Shown here: one piece after another, positions 36,947 to 46,820 of the stretch | How positions within the stretch are numbered: position 1 is the stretch's first letter | How the letters are laid out: each line of letters begins with the position of its first letter | Assembly (NCBI GenBank): GCA_938743325.2 | Contig: OW568864.1 | Span: forward strand, 62,001-126,000 | From: Pycnococcus provasolii | Taxonomy: Eukaryota; Chlorophyta; Pseudoscourfieldiophyceae; Pseudoscourfieldiales; Pycnococcaceae | Length of the DNA: 64,000 nucleotides | Direction: 5' to 3' | The notes under the pieces: model-generated | Told to the model about the DNA's origin: nothing | The model's input: the letters and a program-made list of their open reading frames with translations, nothing else | Databases searched by the model: none | Translations under genes and position numbers: made by a program

Positions 36947-37669
36947 TCACAGCTTGCTAGCTGCCAAGCGCGCCTGCGCCTGCTTCGCCGCAACCTTGTG
37001 GACGTGCTTGGTAACCTCGAGCCACGGTGCGCCTACGGTTTCACGTACGAGCTTCATGAAAGCATTCACTTTTGGATAAGCTGGCCTGTCGTGGAACTTT
37101 GTACGTTCTTCTCCCTCTGGAAGGAGGCAGAGCTGTTCAATTTCGCACGCGATTATGAGGTCTGCGATGCTGATTTGCTCGCCAGCGACGAAATGTCCGT
37201 CTCTGAGCCAGTACGTTTCGAGTTCGTTGAGGCTTCTCGTGAGCCTCAGTGCCGCCTCCTCTGCCACCTGGGGCAACGTTTTCGCTCCCATGTTCGGCGC
37301 AAGTGCCCTGTGCCAGACGAGTCGCGCTTCCCCCGCGCGGATTGCAGAGTGGTGCCAGTCGAGCGCGGCATCCACTCTCTCGATGACGCTCGGATCACGA
37401 TACCAGTGTGCTGGCACGACGTGCATTCGCGCGAGTTTCCGCATAATTGTGCACGACTCGGGTTGTCCTTTTCGTGTGTTTTTGTCGTAGAGCGTGGGCA
37501 CGGTTGCCATGGGGTTCATGGCGAGGAACGCCGGCGTTCGGTTTTGCTTTTTGTGTATGAATATGGGCTTGACTTCGACTTGCAGTTTGGGGTGCAAGGT
37601 GGCCATGAGGGCGCACGCGCGCGAAGGCTGCGACATGAAGTCCACGTACAGCTCGAAGGCTTCCGTCAT
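36947..37669 (-). CDS. Theta-like glutathione S-transferase
   Basis: 240 residues. The N-terminal thioredoxin-like domain starts ELYVDFMSQPSRACALMATL, where the Ser of SQPSRA is the expected catalytic residue in theta-class enzymes, and includes NPMATVPTLYD with the cis-Pro. The C-terminal helical domain has LETYWLRDGHFVAGEQISIADLI (the N-capping/hydrophobic staple SIADLI region) and ends with a Lys/Ala-rich helix. It probably conjugates or reduces with glutathione in the cytosol. The usual ES motif that binds the gamma-glutamyl group reads PESCTIMRKLAR here, so ES is present. Confidence 0.88.
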   Translation of the reverse strand: MTEAFELYVDFMSQPSRACALMATLHPKLQVEVKPIFIHKKQNRTPAFLAMNPMATVPTLYDKNTRKGQPESCTIMRKLARMHVVPAHWYRDPSVIERVDAALDWHHSAIRAGEARLVWHRALAPNMGAKTLPQVAEEAALRLTRSLNELETYWLRDGHFVAGEQISIADLIIACEIEQLCLLPEGEERTKFHDRPAYPKVNAFMKLVRETVGAPWLEVTKHVHKVAAKQAQARLAASKL

Positions 37670-37810
37670 GTCGAAACGAAACGTGAAAATGAAAATCCAA
37701 CCAACCGAAATGAAGAAAAAAAGAGGGGGGACGACGACGACGACTCGAAATCAATCACACGTGGAAAAAGAAATGCTGAGAGGGAAAAAAGGGAAGGGAA
37801 ACGCCCGCGC

Positions 37811-37845
37811 CTAACCCTAACCCTAACTGTAACCCTAACCCTAAC
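37811..37845 (-). repeat. Interstitial telomere-like array (CCCTAA)
   Basis: Two blocks of CCCTAA units separated by CTGTAA, 142 bases upstream of the GST start. Confidence 0.85.
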
Positions 37846-38046
37846 GTGTTGACCACCGCATTACTGTAAAAAAACTACAGTATGGGTTGCTTGTGACCCA
37901 CCCCTTGAGTGACCCCTCCCGAACTTCATTCCACTTGCGCAACCCTGAATTCACCCTTGCAAGGCCATACAGACCTGCCACACAGTATGTGATGTGATCG
38001 AGAAAGCGATAATCCTCATCTTTACCACTGGAAATTCCGTCGATCG

Positions 38047-38078
38047 ATGCGATGCGATGCGATGCGATGCGATGCGAT
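38047..38078. repeat. (GATGC)n microsatellite
   Basis: About six tandem GATGC pentamers, intergenic. Confidence 0.75.
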
Positions 38079-38381
38079 TACCCGGTAAAACTTAAGGTAG
38101 TCCGGTAAAATACCACTATACAGTAAGTCTAGAACTATGCGAGGGATTGCTTGCTTTTGATCAGGATACTTATTACCACTACCACTACGATAGGAGGGAG
38201 GAAGGAGGGAATGGCTTGCCAGTTGCCAAAAAGTACTGGTTTTGTGGTTTCCATTCCGTAGTTCTTACATACTCGACGCCAGTTTCTTGCATTCTTGCAA
38301 GCGCAGTCTGCTCCAGTCAACGACCCCCTACCCTAGGGCCCTTGCTTTCTCGTTCCTCGGAGGAGAGAGAGAGCTCGAGCC

Positions 38382-41300
38382 ATGGAGCTGTCGCGTCCAT
38401 GCGCGCGCACAGTGCAGCTCCTGCTGGGCGTGAAACTTACCAGTAGTGCGTCGAACACGGACGAATCCTCCCTCGACGAACTCGACGAAGATGAGTACGG
38501 TCTCAATAACTTCAGCGAAAGAAGAAGAGGAAGAAGAAACGGAAGAAGAAGAAGTCTCGTCTCTGTGCCGGATGCGCTGTGCGAAAAGTTCGAGTGCGGC
38601 GTGCTCGTCGCAGAGCTCGTTGGCGCAATTGCCGCACGCAAGCACGGAACGAACGCGCGCGCACCGCTCGACGCATTCGTCAGAAAGTGCAACGCCGTAT
38701 CTAAGGCGCACAACTGGAACCTGCTCACGCCAGCGCTCGCGACGTGCGGAGTCAGCCTGGACCCGGACATGCGCGCTCTCATCGTCGCCGGAGACGTAGA
38801 CGTCGTCGCAGACGTCGTCGAGGCGCTCGTCAGGAACGCGAACGACGGCGACAGTAACGGAAAAGGCGGCCAAGGGAAACAGGAGGTGCGCCAAAAGAAG
38901 AAGCGGCAACAAACGCGGAACGACGACGACGTGGCGCAGCCACCAGCTGCGGAAACGCCAACACCACAGCCGTCAGCTTCGCCGTCAAAGCTGCCACCAA
39001 TCAAGGCTGGTGGCAACAACGAGCGTGGCGCAGCAAGTGCCGTCACGCTCCCGGGGAAGCAGTCGTTCACTTCGTGCCAGGAGTACCTCGCACACGCGCT
39101 GCAACTGCACTTTGGAATCTCGCGCGAACGTGCCCGAGAGCTGCTCACGACGGACGTCGAGCTGCTTGCAGACTGGCTCAGCTGCGGCACACCGCCTGGA
39201 CAATTCCGATCCATACGGGCGTGGCTAGGCCAGCTGACGGACGACGTGATGACGGTCGCCGCATTATTTGACGGCCTGTGCGTCGGCGGCGCAAGTGGAG
39301 CACCCGTGCTTCTGTCCCTGCTCGCAACCGGACTTGCGGCGGACGATCGCAAGGTGAACGCAGACACGCTTCACCTTCTTGCATCGCTCGGCGGCGCACT
39401 CGCGAAGCTGAACGGAGGCGCTCACACCGCCTTCAGAAGATGGTTCGACGCCACGAGCGTCGCAGAGGGTGCGCGTTCGCCCTACTCCGTCGTCGTCTCG
39501 CTGTTTAGCGAAGTCGAGGAAAGCGACGGTGATCGAGATGCCATGGCGCTCGCAGGCGCCGCTCTCGAGGCGCTCGAGGCGGCAGGAGGTGGTGGTGGAT
39601 CTGCAGCTCTCGTCGGGCGACGTGCGCTCGCAGAGTGCGCCAACTTTGATGCGTATGCGCGCTACTTTCGTGCCATGCATGCGGCGATGACTCGTTCATC
39701 CGTGGATCCGCGAGTGCCGGCGAGACGTCTGGCGGGCGAGGCTGTGACAATCCTGACTGCCGCGCATGGCCACGTAAGCTCGGCGATGGGCAACGCAGAA
39801 CGCGACCAGGAGTCCGCAAGAAATGCCATCGCGACTTTCGTTGACGTCTGGATCGCGCTGATTCCAGAGGGCGAGGCGTCCGCGGCGGCGATTCTGCACG
39901 AAAGCCTTTCCCTTCTTCGAAGCCTGCCAGTCGACTCGCTCGGCGCGCACGGTGTTTACGATCCGCTCTTTGCATTGCTCCGCGCGCAGTGGCAGAAGGG
40001 TGGACGATTTGCCACGCTCGTGTTCCGTGCTGTGCTGTACCGCTTCGCCACAGCGAGCTACGACGAGGATGCGCCGCGAGACGTGGATGCCGAGGTTCGC
40101 GACGTCGCTCTCGCGCACTGGCGCAACCTCGTCGTCCAGGGTGCAGGGTCCGCGGGATCTGCGACAGCACTTGGCGAGCGAGCTCGCGCGATTGCGCGAT
40201 GTGTGAACGAGTTGGCTGTTGCCTTTGCGCGCCTCTTGATTCCTCGCGTCGAGGCATCGACGGGTGACAGCGACCCACTCGCTCGTGGCGAGTACATGCT
40301 TCTGGCGGAGCTTGCGTCGCACAAGTACCTCGACGCCGAGGGTGCCGCGGCGGTCGCACGTGTGCTCGCGTACTACGCCCTTCTCGCACCAGAGGATGTC
40401 ATTACAGCCGCAGCCTGCGACCGTCTCGCGGTGCTTGTAGACCGCCACGGTACGGACGACGGCGTTTCGAGCACTTGCCATTCGCTTGCGGCTTCTGCAA
40501 GGAGTGGCGGCGGCGGCGGCATCTCTCTTGCTGCGGCGCGCGTACTAGCTTCCGTGTGCCGGCCAAGCGCGAAGCCGCATGCCGCCGAGCTACGCGCGCA
40601 CGTCGTCGCGGCACTGGAGGAGAAACAGCGTGGCGGAGGAGGTGCGGCGGAGCGCGTGCTACGCGTCGCGCTACGTCGCTTCGACTCGGGAGAGGACGAG
40701 CCGGCGAGTTCGCCACCGCCGCCACTTTTTGAGAACGTTGCCGGGGACTTTTCTGCCCGCGATGCGGATGTACGCGCAATGCGTCGCGGTCCTCCGCCGA
40801 AGCGCGAGCCTGCGCCGAGTGCCACGAGCTCGAATCAGACGATCATGCTGGAGCACGACTTCTTGCCTGCGCTCGACGAAAAGAAGGTGACGCCCGTGCA
40901 GAGGCGAGCTCAAAATCATCAGCAGCAGCGCGAGCACGCGCCAGGGTACGCGACCAGCCTCGCGCGGCGTCGCGACGAAATTGCGGCAATTGCGGAGCGT
41001 CGCGCGTCGCGCCTCGCGGCGGTTCAGCAAGAGAAGCTGCAAGATGCTGATCGCGAGCGACGTCTGAAGGAGAAGCTAAGGCGAAAGCGTGAGGTGGCTG
41101 CGGAGGCTGCAGCAATGAGAAGAAAGCGTGTTGTGGATGCCGTGTTAGCTGCGGACGCGGAGGATCGGCAGGAGGCACGCAAGCGAGCGCCGCAGCCGAA
41201 GCCCGCCAATCAGAAAAATCGGGAAGATGGCAAGGTGGTCGACGGCATTTTGGACGAGCTCGTCGCGCAGCTCGCGAACGAAGAGCTTGGGCCAGGGCGG

Positions 41301-42110
41301 CGTGCGGCTGGTCGAAGGAGACCAGCCGCTGTTGCACGCAGATCGCCACCACCTCCTGCTCTGCCGAAACGTGCGAAGCTGGGTGGAGGTAAGAAACCTC
41401 CTCCGTTCGTCTCGCAAATTGGCGCCGCGATACTTGCCGATGCGCTCGAGGCTTCGAAGGGGCTTGCTGCGAAAAAATCAGGTGCGAAGGCAGCGGCTAT
41501 TGGAGGCATTGCTGCTGAGGCATCTCCGTCGCGCCATGCACTTCGTGCAAGAGAGGCACGCGCGAAGCGCGAGGCGAAAGCCAAGGAGGTGGCGGAGAAG
41601 GCGGAGGCGGAGAAGGCGGCAGAGAAGAAGGTGGAGGCGGAGAAACGACAGGCTGATGCAGCACGTCGCAAGCGTGACAAGGCTAAGCTGAGTGCATGGC
41701 GAGCGGAGCGTGAGAAGGAGAAGGCCGAGAAAGACAAGGTGGCGAAGGCTGCTGAGGCTGCGGCGAAGGAAGAGGAGACGAAAGCCTTTGAGAAGCGTTC
41801 GCTCAAGGCGAAGGAAAGGCTGCAGCGCAAGGGTGGCAAGGCTGCGGTGGATGCTTCGTTGGAGGAGATTGAGAAGGCGATGGAGAATTTGGCGGAGCCG
41901 CCAAAGGAGGAGCCGGTGGTGGCGGCGGCAGCTGCTGCTCCCGCCGCAGTTCCCGAGGAGCAGGAGCAGGAGCCGGTGGTGGCGGCGGCTGCTGAGGAGA
42001 AGGAGCAGGAGCAAAAGGCGGAAGAGGAGGCTGACGAGGCTGCTGGAGGTGTCGATGTAGCTGCAGCTGTTGCCGAATTCGCAGCCGCCGCGGAGGAGGA
42101 GCAACTGTAG
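38382..42110 (+). CDS. Large protein with CH-like N terminus, helical-repeat middle and coiled-coil tail; possible cytoskeletal/ciliary protein
   Basis: 1242 residues from ATG 38382. Residues about 60-150 (VPDALCEKFECGVLVAELVG, then KCNAVSKAHNWNLLTPALAT) have the spacing of a calponin-homology-like domain (FxxGVLxAEL then NWxxL). Residues ~220-800 are Ala/Leu-rich helices in repeating pairs, consistent with ARM/HEAT. From ~850 on, long Lys/Glu/Ala-rich coiled coils (AKREAKAKEVAEKAEAEK and similar) dominate. CH-like plus coiled-coil architecture is common in microtubule and axoneme proteins. With a CFAP144-like and an Sfi1-like gene in the same window, a ciliary or basal-body role is plausible but unproven. 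I cannot name the family. Confidence 0.7.
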   Translation: MELSRPCARTVQLLLGVKLTSSASNTDESSLDELDEDEYGLNNFSERRRGRRNGRRRSLVSVPDALCEKFECGVLVAELVGAIAARKHGTNARAPLDAFVRKCNAVSKAHNWNLLTPALATCGVSLDPDMRALIVAGDVDVVADVVEALVRNANDGDSNGKGGQGKQEVRQKKKRQQTRNDDDVAQPPAAETPTPQPSASPSKLPPIKAGGNNERGAASAVTLPGKQSFTSCQEYLAHALQLHFGISRERARELLTTDVELLADWLSCGTPPGQFRSIRAWLGQLTDDVMTVAALFDGLCVGGASGAPVLLSLLATGLAADDRKVNADTLHLLASLGGALAKLNGGAHTAFRRWFDATSVAEGARSPYSVVVSLFSEVEESDGDRDAMALAGAALEALEAAGGGGGSAALVGRRALAECANFDAYARYFRAMHAAMTRSSVDPRVPARRLAGEAVTILTAAHGHVSSAMGNAERDQESARNAIATFVDVWIALIPEGEASAAAILHESLSLLRSLPVDSLGAHGVYDPLFALLRAQWQKGGRFATLVFRAVLYRFATASYDEDAPRDVDAEVRDVALAHWRNLVVQGAGSAGSATALGERARAIARCVNELAVAFARLLIPRVEASTGDSDPLARGEYMLLAELASHKYLDAEGAAAVARVLAYYALLAPEDVITAAACDRLAVLVDRHGTDDGVSSTCHSLAASARSGGGGGISLAAARVLASVCRPSAKPHAAELRAHVVAALEEKQRGGGGAAERVLRVALRRFDSGEDEPASSPPPPLFENVAGDFSARDADVRAMRRGPPPKREPAPSATSSNQTIMLEHDFLPALDEKKVTPVQRRAQNHQQQREHAPGYATSLARRRDEIAAIAERRASRLAAVQQEKLQDADRERRLKEKLRRKREVAAEAAAMRRKRVVDAVLAADAEDRQEARKRAPQPKPANQKNREDGKVVDGILDELVAQLANEELGPGRRAAGRRRPAAVARRSPPPPALPKRAKLGGGKKPPPFVSQIGAAILADALEASKGLAAKKSGAKAAAIGGIAAEASPSRHALRAREARAKREAKAKEVAEKAEAEKAAEKKVEAEKRQADAARRKRDKAKLSAWRAEREKEKAEKDKVAKAAEAAAKEEETKAFEKRSLKAKERLQRKGGKAAVDASLEEIEKAMENLAEPPKEEPVVAAAAAAPAAVPEEQEQEPVVAAAAEEKEQEQKAEEEADEAAGGVDVAAAVAEFAAAAEEEQL

Positions 42111-42437
42111 AAGCCAAAACAAACCTTGTATTGTACTCTTGAAATTTATTTGCTTTTTTTTATTCAGTCTCACGTTGGTGATAGGGGTTTGCATGGTTGG
42201 TGGCGCTGGCGACGACATCAACGAAAACAAGTCGCAACCGGAGCCCTCACTACGCTTACGAGAGCGCCCTGATAGAGCGATACAACCTTCGAAATCACCT
42301 GCGCCATGAACAAAAACGCGCAGTGAATGGCACCTGTGAATGGGCTGAATGGTGAAAGTGAATGATGTGAATGGACGACCGTTGGACAAGCTAATGTGCA
42401 AATTCATTACTGAATGAGGCATCTCAGCTTTGTGTGT
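42111..42437. other. Convergent 3' region containing shared element copy 2
   Basis: 327 bases between two stops on opposite strands. Most of the right part is the element 42315-42427; nothing else was recognised. Confidence 0.5.
42315..42427 (-). other. Shared 3'-flank element, copy 2 (downstream of two-exon organelle protein gene)
   Basis: On the gene strand, starting about ten bases after the TAA: CTCATTCAGTAATGAA, GTCCAACGGTCGTCCATTCA, CACTTTCACCATTCAGCCC-like and GGTGCCATTCACTGCGCGTT, collinear with the copy at 7311-7434. Confidence 0.65.
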
Positions 42438-43196
42438 TTAGTCGTCTTTCATGACCACCTCGATGCCTTCCGTCTCTTCCGATCCGGTGGCGGCGATGGT
42501 CCAAGTGTTCGTCGACGGGTCGAGTGTCCACTTCCTCTGCTCCTTCACGGGAAGAAAGTTTCCGTTCTCGTCGGTGAGGAACGGGCTTTCCCAGTCGTCG
42601 TTCTTCGCCTCGGTTACGTCGTTATTCCGGCGTGCGAATCGCGGCGGCGGCTTCTTTTTGTACTTCATGGAGTTGATGCGGTTGCGCGTGCGCTTTTCCT
42701 TCTTCAGGTTGCGCTTGCACGCCATGTTCTCGACATTCTGTGTGTGTTTTTATTTAAGGGAAGGTTTTGGGGGAGAGAAGGTGGTATCGTTAGAGCTTAG
42801 CTTGTTGGTTGGAAGTGCTCTGATGTGGACACACCAGACCAGATTATTTTCTCTCTCCAAGACAAGACAAGACAAAATGAAGAAGCAAGAAACACAGCAC
42901 ACACACTCTCTCTCTCCAGCTTACACACCGCAAAGAATCTGCCAAAGAATCCCTCCCTCCCTAAATCCCTACACACACAACACACACACACACACACACA
43001 CAAGATACAGGCAAAACACCGCACCGCAAAGATACCCCCTGAAATCACACCCAAAACCAAAACCAAAACCACCACAAAGACCAAGAGAACTTACCACAAG
43101 GAATCGCCCCGAGGATGGCGAGACGGGCGGCGCGAGGGAGCGAGGGGCAGCCCTGGGAGCGAGACGGACGAGACGGGCGGCGGCGAGCGACGGCAT
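42438..43196 (-). CDS. Small organelle-targeted basic protein, two exons
   Basis: Exon 1 is 43095-43196 (34 codons) and exon 2 is 42438-42737; the intron 42738-43094 begins GTAAGT and ends CACACAG, phase 0. Exon 1 encodes MPSLAAARLVRLAPRAAPRS..., rich in Ala/Arg/Pro/Ser with no acidic residue, a textbook plastid or mitochondrial leader. Exon 2 adds NVENMACKRNLKKEKR, TRNRINSMKYKKKPPPRF and an acidic C terminus, for 133 residues in all. The dense basic stretch and size suggest an organellar ribosomal or nucleic-acid-binding protein, but I do not recognise the family. A leaderless 95-residue reading starting in exon 2 is possible but less likely. The intron carries a (CA)n tract and CCAAAA repeats. 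Confidence 0.65.
42977..43002. repeat. (CA)n microsatellite inside an intron
   Basis: Alternating CA/AC run within the 42738-43094 intron. Confidence 0.7.
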
Positions 43197-44193
43197 GGCG
43201 ATGGCGAGGGAGGGCGGGGGGGGGAACCTCTCGAGAGGCTTATCCACCCCCCACTGGAGGGCCTTGGAGCTGCTCGGAGCTGAGCCACACGGAGCACAGG
43301 GAGAGTTTGAGAGACCTCGGAGGGATCCCCCTGTCGGATTTCTCTCGCCTCTTCGAACCGGTATCCCCTCCTGCCCTCCTGACTGATGGGGTTTATTACA
43401 GTAGGGCAGGCGTCGTACCCTTACATAACCCTTGTAACTTAGTCTACCGTTCAGCGTGCTCGTGGTCGTGCTCGTGGTCGTGCTCGTGGTCGTGCTCGTG
43501 GTCGTACTCGTGGTAAACTTTACTACTGTATGTGGTGGTCCCTGCCAGAACCTGCCAGACCTGCCAGATGCAGATGCCCAGACCAATATTAGAGACCAGA
43601 CCAGACCACCCTGCCTTAACCTTATTCTCGACTCTGGTGTCAGGTTCACTGGTGGCCTTGATCACTCCTCAAACGCGGCCGCACGGACGGAACCTAATTA
43701 AGAACGGGCAACTTGCAAGAAGGCGAGAAGAACTTCACTCAGGGCAAGACAAAAGGGTGTACAAGGCCGTGCAAAAGACCACTTCACGTGGTTTAGGGCG
43801 CCCGTGCGTACACCGGGTGGGTCCCACAACGGACGTGTGTAGTACTACGATAGTCTACTGTGAAGTGGTCTCCTCCTCTTTTGCTCCATACCTGTACGCG
43901 TCCGTCTCTGTCAGTCTGTCGTCGTCTCTGCGGCTTAAGCTTGCCTTAAGTCTTTCTCAGTAGTCGTTAAGTTAAGTTAGTTACCTACAGCCGTATCGTA
44001 TCGTATCGTATCGTATCGTGTGTTCGCCTCACCGCAACACACTAGTACTAGTACTGCTGTCTCAAGAAAACGCGTGGGTCTCTCGCTTCACCATATCGAG
44101 TGGAGTGGAGTCAACGTCAACGCCAAGCCTTGGAAGCCAAACCTAGACGAAAGAGACAGAGAGAGACCCACAGGAACCATAAAAACAACTGTG
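43197..44193. promoter_or_regulatory. 1-kb divergent region upstream of the proline-rich protein gene
   Basis: Contains a 12-mer minisatellite (43457-43514), CTTAAG palindromes (about 43930-43950), TAGTCTA (43851-43857) and a CGTAT pentamer run (about 43993-44018). No credible gene. Confidence 0.45.
43457..43514. repeat. 12-mer minisatellite (GTGCTCGTGGTC)n
   Basis: About five tandem copies of GTGCTCGTGGTC, the last a variant with GTAC. Confidence 0.8.
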
Positions 44194-44715
44194 ATGGCGT
44201 ATCTATCCGGGAGAAGAAGAAGTCGGCGCCTGCTCGCAGGGGGCGACTTCCTCGTCGTCATCGCCGCCGTCGTCACCATGTCGGTGCTCATGACGACGAC
44301 CCTAACCAGAGCACAGCAGCCTTCGGCAACCTTCTGCAAGTTCAGTGAAAACGCAGACTGCAGCCCGCCACCGCCGCCACCACCCCTGCCGCCTCCACCG
44401 CTAAGGCCGCCGCCGCCAGTCGCTCCGCTCTGCGTCGATCGGCAGGAGGTTGAGAGGTGCTCGCCACCTCCGCCTCCACCGCCGAGCCCGCCGCCGCCGT
44501 ACCCGCCGTGCGGATACAAAATCGAGGAACTGGAGGTGCGGTGCTCGCCACCGCCACCGCCGAACCCGCCGTCTCCACCACCACCTTCCCCTCCTCCTTT
44601 GCCACCGCCACCGCCGCCCAATCCTCCACCACCTCCTCCGCCGATATCGCCGCCACCTCCTCCTCCTAACCCTCCCCCGCCTCCACCTCCGCCGCCGCCG
44701 CCGTCGCCACCGCCA

Positions 44716-44747
<32 letters not shown>

Positions 44748-46743
44748 GTCGCCACCGCCACCGATTTGCATACACACGGACTGGGAAAGGCCTGAGCAGT
44801 GGGTACCGCCACACCTCCTTCCGAGGGCGAACGATAGCTCGCTCGAAATCGAGGTGCCTTGCCCACCTCCGCCAAGTCCGCCGCCGAATCCGCCGAATCC
44901 ACCGCCGCCACCGAGTCCGCCGCCGCCGCCGAGTCCGCCACCACCACCCGTTCCCGTTTGCGTGTTCGCAAAAGAGCAGGAACGGCCGTGCCAACCTCCT
45001 CCACCTCCGCCGCCGCCGCCGCCATCGCCTCCACCCTCCCCGCCACCGCCGCCGTCTCCACCACCAAATCCACCAAATCCGCCCAGGCCTCCGCCTTCAC
45101 CTCCGCCGCCTCCAAGTCCTCCACCAAGTCCGCCGCCGCCTCCTCCACCGCCGCCAACGCCGCCGCCGCCAACGCCGCCAGGCCCACCCCCAAGCCCGCC
45201 GCCGATGCCCCCACCTCCCAGCCCACCGCCGCCGCTGCCGCCGCCACCCTCGCCGCCTCCGCCGCCCGTACCCTCGCCACCCCAAAGCCCACCACCGCCA
45301 TCGCCGCCGCCGCCGCCGTCGCCGCCGCCGCCACCTCTGCCCCCCTCACCTCCGCCAGATGCACCACCCTCGCATCCGCCCCTGCCGCCACTTCCCGGCC
45401 TCGCGCCGCTCGAAAATGCACTGGTGGCAACGGTAGCCGTGAGCGGCGTGCGCTCCGTCGGAAGCCTCGGCTTCTCGGTCGTCTTCCGATCTGCGGTGGC
45501 AAATGTGACTGGCACGAAAATCACGGATGTGCACATCCTGCGTATCGCGCCGGCGCGCGTGTTCCTAGGCAAGCACCGGAGAACGCTGCTTGACGAGCCC
45601 GAGCGCCGTGCATTGGATGTGGTGCAGATCGCCGCGGCGGCGGTGACATTCATGATCAACGTTGGCGTTGACACTGGGCTAGGATGGCTGGAGCAGGTGG
45701 CAGCTTTGGTGGACAATAAGCTAGTGCGATCGATCGAGGATGGAACCATGCAGGTGATCCTGCGCGAGAAAGGAATGCCGAGCGTAGTCGTCACCTACGT
45801 TTCTATGCCGAAGCTAGAAGCTGCGCCCGTGGCAAGTCCTCCGCCGTCTCTGCCGCCACCGCCGTCTCCGCCACCGCCGCCACCTCGCGACACCACGTGG
45901 TGGAAGCAGGTGGGGTTCAAGTCGAGGAATGAGCTTTATACCGTTGGCGTCTCTATTCTCATCGGAATCTTCGTCCTTTGTCTTGTGCTTTACTTGTACA
46001 ACCAGCGCGCTCGTCGTTCTCGAGTGATTTCCGTTGACGAGCGTGCTCGTGCAATGGTTGGCGGGACGACTGACAAGGCGATGATAAGCGTGGACATGCA
46101 GAAAAAGCTAGCAGGAGTTTCGAAGCGCTTACAGCTGAAAGCAAAGGCCCATCGTGATGAACCAACGACGGAAGATGGTGCGATAGTTGCCGCGCCGCCG
46201 CCCGCGATCGAAGATCCCTTGCCGCTGGCATTCAAGAAGGAAGAGGATGGCGACGAGGAAAATCTGGCTGAAGACGACGACAGGGATATTGATACCCCGC
46301 CCATTGACCCTCAGGCGCGTGCACGGGACAGCTTGCTCAACCTCAACCCTTACTCGCTTAAGGACCCGCGTGCCACCGCTCTCTTGGCAGCTCTTGACGG
46401 CCCAAGCACGGCACCAGCCCCAACTGCCTCAGCTGCTCAAGCACCAGCTCGAACGAAGCTCTGGAATCTGTTCGGAACGAAGTCTGAAGATCCATCGTCC
46501 CAGGAGCAGGGAAATCAACCTCCTCCGCCTGCGCCGAGCGTGCCATTCGTTTCTCTTGCTGATGTGCACGGCCCTCCGAGGGACTCGGTGGAGGATGGCG
46601 GAAAGCCGAAGGCGAAGAAAAAGGGTCGATTTTTCTCTCGTTTTTCGCGAGGTAAGAATAAGGAGGAGGCTGCGCCAACTGCTGAAGAGGATAAGGATGA
46701 GGATACGTCTGCTGCGACAACAACAACGTCGACCGCCAGCTAA
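44194..46743 (+). CDS. Membrane-anchored hydroxyproline-rich glycoprotein (pherophorin/extensin-like)
   Basis: 849 residues from MAYLSGRRRSRRLL (ATG 44194; the longer frame to 44020 is leader). A hydrophobic segment (FLVVIAAVVTMSVLM) acts as signal peptide or anchor. Residues ~60-400 are PPPPSPPPP-type runs, substrates for prolyl hydroxylation and arabinosylation, interrupted by five short cysteine-bracketed inserts (first CKFSENADC; others C...ERC or C...VPC/RPC). A non-repetitive domain (~400-540) follows, starting PLENALVATVAVSGVRS. A second Pro run, then a transmembrane helix (YTVGVSILIGIFVLCLVLYLY) near residue 590 and a ~240-residue acidic/Lys-rich cytoplasmic tail. It probably links the wall to the cell interior; partners are unknown. 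Confidence 0.8.
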
Positions 46744-46820
46744 GATACAAATGTAACGTAGTTGAATGAAAACAATTCATAATTCAATTGACTCGTGGTC
46801 ATTTCAAGTCTTTTCGTACA

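Larger units (their letters stand above)
37670..38381. promoter_or_regulatory. 712-base divergent region between GST and the CH-like gene
   Basis: Holds the telomere-like array 37811-37845 and a (GATGC)n tract (about 38047-38078). No gene was seen. Confidence 0.45.

Noticed and set aside
44088-45794. 568-residue Gly-rich antisense frame over the proline-rich gene
   Set aside because: GGX repeats are the mirror of CCX proline codons; sense strand has signal peptide, folded domain and transmembrane helix.
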